Assembly: GCA_027064405.1 (NCBI GenBank)
Contig: JAMOPP010000108.1
Location: 1-10,871, forward strand
DNA length: 10,871 bases
Reading direction: 5' to 3'
Source: Desulfurellales bacterium
GTDB taxonomy: Bacteria; Campylobacterota_A; Desulfurellia; Desulfurellales; Hippeaceae
Shown here: positions 6,125 to 10,871 of the stretch, piece by piece
Position numbering within the stretch: position 1 is the first letter of the stretch
How the letters are laid out: each line of letters opens with the position of its first letter
Position numbers and translations under genes: made by a program
Notes under the pieces: model-generated
What the model was told of the DNA's origin: nothing
What the model saw: the letters and a program-made list of their open reading frames with translations, nothing else
Databases searched by the model: none

Positions 6125-6897
6125 CTATCCCTGCAGAAACCCCTTTTAGAATTTTTCAAAAATTCTATCATATCTATTACATTTTTTGACGGGCTGTTTT
6201 TTAATTTTTCAAAGGCTTCTTTAAAGGTAAGATTACTCTTAAAAATTACCCTATATGCCTTTTTTATTTCGTTTATCTCGGTATTGGAAAAACCGGCTCT
6301 TTTTAATCCTATTAAATTTAAACCGTTAAGACGCGACCTACTTCCTGTTGTTAAACAAAAAGGCGCAATATCTTGAACCACTCCGCTCATTCCACCGACC
6401 ATAACAAATTTACCGACCCTTACAAATTGATGTAATGCACTCATTCCGCCTATCACGGCATTGTCATCAACCGTAATATGTCCTGCAAACTGAACCGTAT
6501 TGGCTATAATAATATTATTACCCAATATGCAGTCATGCGCTATATGAACAAAAGCCATAAGAAGGTTGTTGTTGCCTATTTTTGTTACCCCTCCACCATT
6601 CTTTGTGCCCCTGTTTATCATACAAAACTCTCTTATCGTGTTATTATCTCCTATAATCAATTCGCTGAATTCACCTGAAAATTTAAGATCTTGAGGTATC
6701 GTACCTACAACCGCCGACGGAAATATTTTGCAGTTTTTACCTATCTTAGTATAAGAACCTATATATGCATTTGAGTCTATATATGTATTATCATCTATCT
6801 TTACATTGCTTTTTATTGTGACATTTGGTCCGATTGTAACATTGTCGCCAAGCTCAACCTTATCTTCTATTATAGCGGTAGGATGTATATTATTCAT
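6121..6897 (-). CDS. lpxA: UDP-N-acetylglucosamine 3-O-acyltransferase LpxA
   Basis: LpxA starts lipid A synthesis by moving an R-3-hydroxyacyl chain from acyl carrier protein to the 3-OH of UDP-GlcNAc. The 258-residue protein begins with IHPTAII and folds as left-handed-helix hexapeptide repeats to about residue 190, with a helical C-terminal tail. The catalytic His lies in HIAHDC (His121; E. coli His125). Gly169 in MVGG aligns with E. coli Gly173, the acyl-length ruler, so a 14-carbon chain is plausible (inference). The frame also allows a GTG at 6901-6903 directly after the fabZ stop, but an AGGG 9 nt before the ATG at 6895-6897 favours the ATG. No gnnA/gnnB genes are nearby, so an ester-linked chain on ordinary GlcNAc is the default expectation. 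Confidence 0.95.
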   Translation of the reverse strand: MNNIHPTAIIEDKVELGDNVTIGPNVTIKSNVKIDDNTYIDSNAYIGSYTKIGKNCKIFPSAVVGTIPQDLKFSGEFSELIIGDNNTIREFCMINRGTKNGGGVTKIGNNNLLMAFVHIAHDCILGNNIIIANTVQFAGHITVDDNAVIGGMSALHQFVRVGKFVMVGGMSGVVQDIAPFCLTTGSRSRLNGLNLIGLKRAGFSNTEINEIKKAYRVIFKSNLTFKEAFEKLKNSPSKNVIDMIEFLKNSKRGFCRDR

Positions 6898-6903
6898 AAG
6901 CAC

Positions 6904-7350
6904 CTACCCTAACTTTGCCATCATTATGGCTTCTGCAACCAATTTATCCTCAACAAAACACTGTCCGTACATTTTCCAAACCTGCATCTTATATTTTAGA
7001 ATATCTATACTCATTATCATCGTATCTCCCGGAACCACGGGTTTTCGAAATTTAGCCTTGTCTATCTCCATAAAATACACCTTCTTCTTGCCACCCTTAG
7101 ATGCTTCAAACTCATCCTTATCCAAAGAAAGAAACGACAAAATTCCACCGCTTTGAGCCATAGCTTCAATAATAAGAACCCCGGGCATAACGGACTCTTC
7201 AGGAAAATGCCCCTGAAAAAAGGGTTCGTTGTATGTAACATTCTTCAAGGTTCTAATATTTTTAAATCTATCATATTCCAAAACCCTATCCACAAGCAAA
7301 AAAGGATACCTGTGAGGTAGTATTTCCTTAATCTTTTCTATATCTATCAC
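6904..7350 (-). CDS. fabZ: 3-hydroxyacyl-[acyl-carrier-protein] dehydratase FabZ
   Basis: FabZ dehydrates 3-hydroxyacyl-ACP in fatty acid elongation and competes with LpxA and LpxD for the same R-3-hydroxyacyl-ACP pool, which explains its place between their genes. The 148-residue hot-dog-fold protein has LPHRYPFLLVDR (11-22), QGHFPEESVMPGVLIIEAMA (46-65) with catalytic His48 and Glu62, and a closing FRKPVVPGD segment. The start is a GTG at 7348-7350 that overlaps the lpxD stop as GTGA. A GGAG lies about 8 nt upstream and the protein aligns from its first residues, so the non-ATG start is well supported. Confidence 0.95.
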   Translation of the reverse strand: MIDIEKIKEILPHRYPFLLVDRVLEYDRFKNIRTLKNVTYNEPFFQGHFPEESVMPGVLIIEAMAQSGGILSFLSLDKDEFEASKGGKKKVYFMEIDKAKFRKPVVPGDTMIMSIDILKYKMQVWKMYGQCFVEDKLVAEAIMMAKLG

Positions 7351-8369
7351 TTTTTTAGCTCCTCTATCTCCTTCTCAAGCTCCAATATTTTTTTATACAT
7401 CTCACTTAACTTGGGCATAACAACACTCGAACGAAGCCATTTGGAATGTTCGTAGACGGGAGTGCCACTAAACACACCTCTTTTCTTAATATTTGAACCC
7501 ACTCCGGATTGAGCCGTAATTATCGTTCCGTCAGCTATTGTTATATGTCCCGCCACGCCACTCTGACCTGCCAATATCACATTTTTTCCAATTTTGGATG
7601 AACCGGATATGCCGGTTTGAGCCACGATAATAGAATTTTCACCAATTTCAACATTATGAGCAATTTGCACTAAATTATCTATTTTGGAACCCTTTTTTAT
7701 TGTTGTGGAGCCCAAAGCAGCCCTGTCTATGGTGCAGTTTGCGCCTATCTCAACATCATCTTCTATGACAACATTACCAATCTGAGGTATCTTTATATGC
7801 TCACCCTCTTTTGTGTGAGCATACCCAAAGCCGTCACTTCCTACAACAGAGCCCGCATGCAATATAACATTGTTTCCTATTATACAATTCTCTCTTATTA
7901 CCGTATGAGGGTAGACAATGCAGTTGTCACCTATTACACTATTTTTACCAACAAAAACAAAGGGCATTAGCATAACGCTCTTTCCGATTACCGCACCCTC
8001 ATCAATGAAAACAAAATCAGAAATATAAGAACTGCCGTCTATATCAGCATTTTCCGCAATATGCGCTTTTTCACTCTTATAAGGATTGGGAATATCTCGC
8101 TTATAAAAATATCTTAAAACCCTTGCGAATCCCAGATATGCATCGTCACAAACTATAAAATTATTCTTATAGTCCGATATATCGAAAGAACTGTCAACTA
8201 TGACACATCCCGCTTTTGTCTGAGATAAAAACTTTGCATACTTAGGATTTGATATAAATGTAGCCTCATTCTCTTTGGCAGATTCTATGGCATTTACGCC
8301 AACAATATCCAAAGAGGCGTCTCCTACAACCTTGCCATCTATGATTTGAGCAATATCACTTAATTTCAT
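7347..8369 (-). CDS. lpxD: UDP-3-O-(3-hydroxyacyl)glucosamine N-acyltransferase LpxD
   Basis: LpxD adds the second R-3-hydroxyacyl chain, to the 2-amine of UDP-3-O-acylglucosamine. The 340-residue protein has the three expected parts: an N-terminal uridine-binding domain (about 1-100), a left-handed beta-helix of hexapeptide repeats (about 102-310) and a C-terminal helix rich in Glu, Lys and Leu (about 318-340). The catalytic His is His238 in VQIAHNV, matching E. coli His239. GSDGFGYAHTKEGEH (177-191) is a family hallmark. The ATG lies 8 nt after the skp stop with a GGGA before it. The last codons overlap fabZ by 4 nt. Confidence 0.96.
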   Translation of the reverse strand: MKLSDIAQIIDGKVVGDASLDIVGVNAIESAKENEATFISNPKYAKFLSQTKAGCVIVDSSFDISDYKNNFIVCDDAYLGFARVLRYFYKRDIPNPYKSEKAHIAENADIDGSSYISDFVFIDEGAVIGKSVMLMPFVFVGKNSVIGDNCIVYPHTVIRENCIIGNNVILHAGSVVGSDGFGYAHTKEGEHIKIPQIGNVVIEDDVEIGANCTIDRAALGSTTIKKGSKIDNLVQIAHNVEIGENSIIVAQTGISGSSKIGKNVILAGQSGVAGHITIADGTIITAQSGVGSNIKKRGVFSGTPVYEHSKWLRSSVVMPKLSEMYKKILELEKEIEELKK

Positions 8370-8377
8370 AATCGTCC

Positions 8378-8899
8378 CTATTTTCCGGATTTAGCGTACT
8401 CTTTGTTATATATAGACACAATCTTTTTAGTTATATCATTCGCATCGTTCCAATATATCAAACCGCCGTTATGAATCTCCATAACAGCATCTATTTTATG
8501 AGCTTTTGCATATTTTTTGATAATATCAACAACACTGCTTATAATATTATTGGACATTTCCCTCTCTTTAGCCCTAACTTCGTCTGCGGCATCAGTTTTA
8601 TACCTTTGAAGAGCCTTAACCTTTTCCTGGTATAGATCCCTTTGTCTATCCCTCTCTTTTGCACTTAGTTTTCCGCTTTTAAGCATATCGGACAACTTAC
8701 TTATCTCTTTAATTTTACGATTAATAACAACTTTTTTTGCTTCAACAAGTCTTTCTATGGATGCTTTGGCACTCTTACCTGCATTACTATCCTGCATAAC
8801 CCTATTTAAATCAACAGTAGCAATATTAGAAGCATAGGAACCCTGTGCAATCAGTAAAGAAATCGACAAAACAAAAATCATTAAACCAAACTTCTTCAT
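8378..8899 (-). CDS. skp: Periplasmic OmpH/Skp-family chaperone
   Basis: Skp holds unfolded outer-membrane proteins in the periplasm and hands them to the BAM complex; the trimer looks like a jellyfish with coiled-coil tentacles. The 173-residue protein has a signal peptide (MKKFG, hydrophobic core about 5-19, likely cleavage after SYA at residue 23). It then has a short beta start (IATVDLNRVMQDS), a long charged helical region (about 45-130) rich in Lys, Glu and Arg, and a final DIIKKYAKAHKIDAVMEI segment typical of the OmpH domain. It follows bamA by 17 nt and precedes lpxD, the classic order. Sequence identity to E. coli Skp looks low, so the call rests on architecture and context. Confidence 0.9.
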   Translation of the reverse strand: MKKFGLMIFVLSISLLIAQGSYASNIATVDLNRVMQDSNAGKSAKASIERLVEAKKVVINRKIKEISKLSDMLKSGKLSAKERDRQRDLYQEKVKALQRYKTDAADEVRAKEREMSNNIISSVVDIIKKYAKAHKIDAVMEIHNGGLIYWNDANDITKKIVSIYNKEYAKSGK

Positions 8900-8901
8900 A
8901 A

Positions 8902-8910
8902 CCCCTCCTT
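8902..8910 (-). promoter_or_regulatory. Shine-Dalgarno of skp
   Basis: The minus strand reads AAGGAGGGG about 4 nt before the skp ATG at 8897-8899, in the 17-nt gap after bamA. It is the strongest ribosome-binding site in the lipid A train and suggests independent, high initiation for the chaperone. Confidence 0.8.
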
Positions 8911-8916
8911 TTTTTA

Positions 8917-10871
8917 TTAGAACAGTGCTCCCATAGAAAATTGAAACACCGTACTCTTTTCTCCGTCTTTTTTATCCAAATTGTGACCCACCTCTATTCT
9001 TACAGGTCCAAGTGGCGATATCCATCTTATACCCATACCGGCATCTTTTCTTAAATCTGAAAAATCATATTTATCCAACCAGTTATTTCCTATGTCATAA
9101 AAAGCAACACCATACAACCTTAAGGATTCCAGAATTGGGAAAATAAGCTCAGCAGAAGCTTGAACCTCTCTATTTCCGCCAATGTAATTATCATCCTCAT
9201 CTTTTGGAGAAACCTTATCTGTCTCAAACCCTCTTAGCGAATTTATTCCTCCCAAGAAGTATCTTCTGTTTACAGGAACATCCTTGCCACTCATACCTTT
9301 TGCAAAGCCCGTTTCACCTTTTATGTGACCTATAAAACCAAGAGGCAATATATGAAAATATTCCGCATTAACGGTATTTTTAATATACTTTCTATCTCCG
9401 CCCAAACCTGCAAACCTGAACGATTCTCTTGCTCTTGCACCGCTTGTCGGAAATACCGAGTTATCTAAGGTATCATACGAAATAAAGGGTTCCATTGCGC
9501 TTTCCGTATGCTTACCCTCCTGTTCTTTTAAGTAATACCCGGGGTCATCCGTATCGAGCGATATATCACTAAAGCTCAGCGAATATTTAGAGCCTATAGA
9601 AAGATCATCATCCCAAAATCTCTTTGCAACAGTCAAGCCAAAACCCGTTGTCTTTTCAGTATAATCATAACCTTCATATTTTTGATGATACAAATCCACA
9701 CCTACGGATATAGGTCTGTCATACACCCAGGGGTCTACAAGACTTAAGTCAAACAAAGTAGTTTTCGCACCCACATTTGCAGATAATTTCCCGAAGATAC
9801 CGGTTCCAAAAAGATTTCTTTCGGAAACCGAAGCTTTACCGCTTATCTTATTGTAGGAACCGTACCCAACACCGAGACTCAGCATACCCGTGGGCTTTTC
9901 CTTAACAACAACCTTCATATCAACCCTGTTTTTCCCCACTCTCTGTGTCGATACTTTAACATTCTCAAACAGATTAAGTTTGTTGACTTTCATCTTTGAG
10001 CGTTTTAATTTACTTGAAGAATACAAATCACCCTCTTTTAACCTCAGCTCTCTTCTTATTACATTATCGTGAGTTTTTGTATTACCCACAATTGTTATTC
10101 TATTTATGTAAACCTTTGGTCCTTTATCGACTATAAGCGTTAGATATGCATCATTTTTCTTCTTCTTTATGTCAGGATTTATATCGGCAAAAGCATAGCC
10201 TTTATCTCCATACATATCGGTTAGTTTATCTATATCCCTTCTGAGCGCAACAACGTCAAAGGGTTTATTTAACTCTAATTTCATAGAGTCTTTAAGCTCC
10301 TGCTCGGTATACGGCTTGATATTTTTAAATGACAAAGATTTCAATATATACTGCTTTCCCTCTTTCAATGAAAAATCTATATGGATATTCCCCGTATCAG
10401 GCTCAACATTCACCATAGGTTCACTGACTTTAATATCAAGATACCCTTCGGAAAGATACTTATCCCTAATTTTTTGAGCATCACCCTCAATATCGTTTAC
10501 TTTTAGCTTTCCTGTATAAAACCAGGGTAAAAATGTCAAAACATATGGACCTTTTTTCTTATGATTGCTAAATTTATCTGTCAAATCATCCGTATCAATC
10601 TTGCTATTTCCTATGATATTAATATCTCTAATGACTGTTTCCTTACTCTCTTTTATTTCAAATATTATATCGACCCTGTTATTTTTTAAGGGTTTAACTT
10701 CGTAGCTTATTCTTGTTAGATACATACCCTTAGATGCATATATTCCCATCATCTGATTAATTGTCTGATTAATCAAGTCTTTATTTAATATATTATATGC
10801 TTTTATCTTTAACACCTTTTGAAGCTTTTTATCGCTTACCTCATCATTTCCTTTGAAATAAATAAAGCGGA
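8917..10871 (-). CDS. bamA: Outer membrane protein assembly factor BamA, 5' end outside the window
   Basis: BamA is the outer-membrane Omp85 protein that folds and inserts beta-barrel proteins. The frame is open to the window edge, giving 650 visible residues. Four POTRA domains are seen (about 1-74, 75-175, 176-253 and 254-326), the first missing only its start; at least one more probably lies outside. The 16-strand barrel (about 327-650) contains SERNLFGTG, FPTSGARAR, the lid-loop motif LRGF (residues 545-548) and a C-terminal beta-signal ending in Phe (FSMGALF). A GTG at 10813-10815 could be mistaken for the start, but the codons upstream encode the first strand and helix of a POTRA (RFIYFKGNDEVSDKKLQK), so the gene begins further upstream. 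It is the most upstream gene visible in this train. Confidence 0.96.
   Translation of the reverse strand, partial: RFIYFKGNDEVSDKKLQKVLKIKAYNILNKDLINQTINQMMGIYASKGMYLTRISYEVKPLKNNRVDIIFEIKESKETVIRDINIIGNSKIDTDDLTDKFSNHKKKGPYVLTFLPWFYTGKLKVNDIEGDAQKIRDKYLSEGYLDIKVSEPMVNVEPDTGNIHIDFSLKEGKQYILKSLSFKNIKPYTEQELKDSMKLELNKPFDVVALRRDIDKLTDMYGDKGYAFADINPDIKKKKNDAYLTLIVDKGPKVYINRITIVGNTKTHDNVIRRELRLKEGDLYSSSKLKRSKMKVNKLNLFENVKVSTQRVGKNRVDMKVVVKEKPTGMLSLGVGYGSYNKISGKASVSERNLFGTGIFGKLSANVGAKTTLFDLSLVDPWVYDRPISVGVDLYHQKYEGYDYTEKTTGFGLTVAKRFWDDDLSIGSKYSLSFSDISLDTDDPGYYLKEQEGKHTESAMEPFISYDTLDNSVFPTSGARARESFRFAGLGGDRKYIKNTVNAEYFHILPLGFIGHIKGETGFAKGMSGKDVPVNRRYFLGGINSLRGFETDKVSPKDEDDNYIGGNREVQASAELIFPILESLRLYGVAFYDIGNNWLDKYDFSDLRKDAGMGIRWISPLGPVRIEVGHNLDKKDGEKSTVFQFSMGALF

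Noticed and set aside
6901..6903. GTG as the start of lpxA
   Set aside because: It adjoins the fabZ stop, leaving only 3 nt after the AGGG; the ATG two codons later has better spacing and the usual family N-terminus.
6806..7156. A 116-codon open frame on the plus strand across lpxA and fabZ
   Set aside because: It is antisense to two clear genes with catalytic motifs and its translation matches no family I recognise.
7347..8369. LpxD and LpxA hexapeptide periodicity considered as a DNA-level tandem repeat
   Set aside because: The periodicity is in the protein (left-handed beta-helix); the DNA units are too diverged to be a nucleotide repeat.
10813..10815. GTG as the start of bamA
   Set aside because: The frame stays open to the window edge and the upstream codons encode the beginning of a POTRA domain, so this is an internal valine codon.

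Overview
The window comes from an AT-rich, LPS-producing Gram-negative bacterium. Every supported gene reads leftward (minus strand), so transcription runs from position 10871 toward position 1. Coding is dense and the longest gene-free stretch is 54 nt. Gene content and order (bamA-skp-lpxD-fabZ-lpxA-lpxB, then a DUF374 acyltransferase, lpxK, msbA and kdtA) suggest a deep-branching diderm. Deferribacterota is my best guess, made by general resemblance and not by comparison; some other non-enteric lineage is possible.

Right and centre (10871 to 533): one compact gene train for building the outer membrane. It starts inside bamA (outer-membrane protein insertase; its 5' end lies beyond the window). 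It continues with skp/ompH (periplasmic chaperone), lpxD, fabZ, lpxA and lpxB (early lipid A synthesis and the 3-hydroxyacyl supply), a DUF374 acyltransferase that resembles LpxJ-type lipid A late acyltransferases, lpxK (4'-kinase), msbA (lipid A flippase) and kdtA/waaA (Kdo transferase). Neighbours overlap by 4 to 17 nt or lie at most 17 nt apart, with no internal space for a usual promoter, so one polycistronic mRNA is likely. LpxC and the UDP-diacylglucosamine hydrolase (LpxH or LpxI) are not in the window and must be encoded elsewhere.

Left (532 to 1): a 54-nt gap holds a perfect-consensus sigma-70 promoter (TTGACA, 16 nt, TATAAT). It drives tRNA-Thr(UGU), tRNA-Tyr(GUA), tRNA-Gly(UCC), tRNA-Thr(GGU) and the start of tuf (EF-Tu), which is cut by the window edge. 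This is the same order as thrU-tyrU-glyT-thrT-tufB of E. coli. All four tRNA genes encode the 3' CCA.

I found no mobile element, CRISPR array, toxin-antitoxin pair, phage gene or unknown multi-gene system. The points of interest are the junction between the lipid A train and the tRNA-tuf operon, the DUF374 acyltransferase in the lipid A pathway, corrected starts for lpxK, lpxA and bamA, and divergent motifs in LpxK, LpxB and KdtA.
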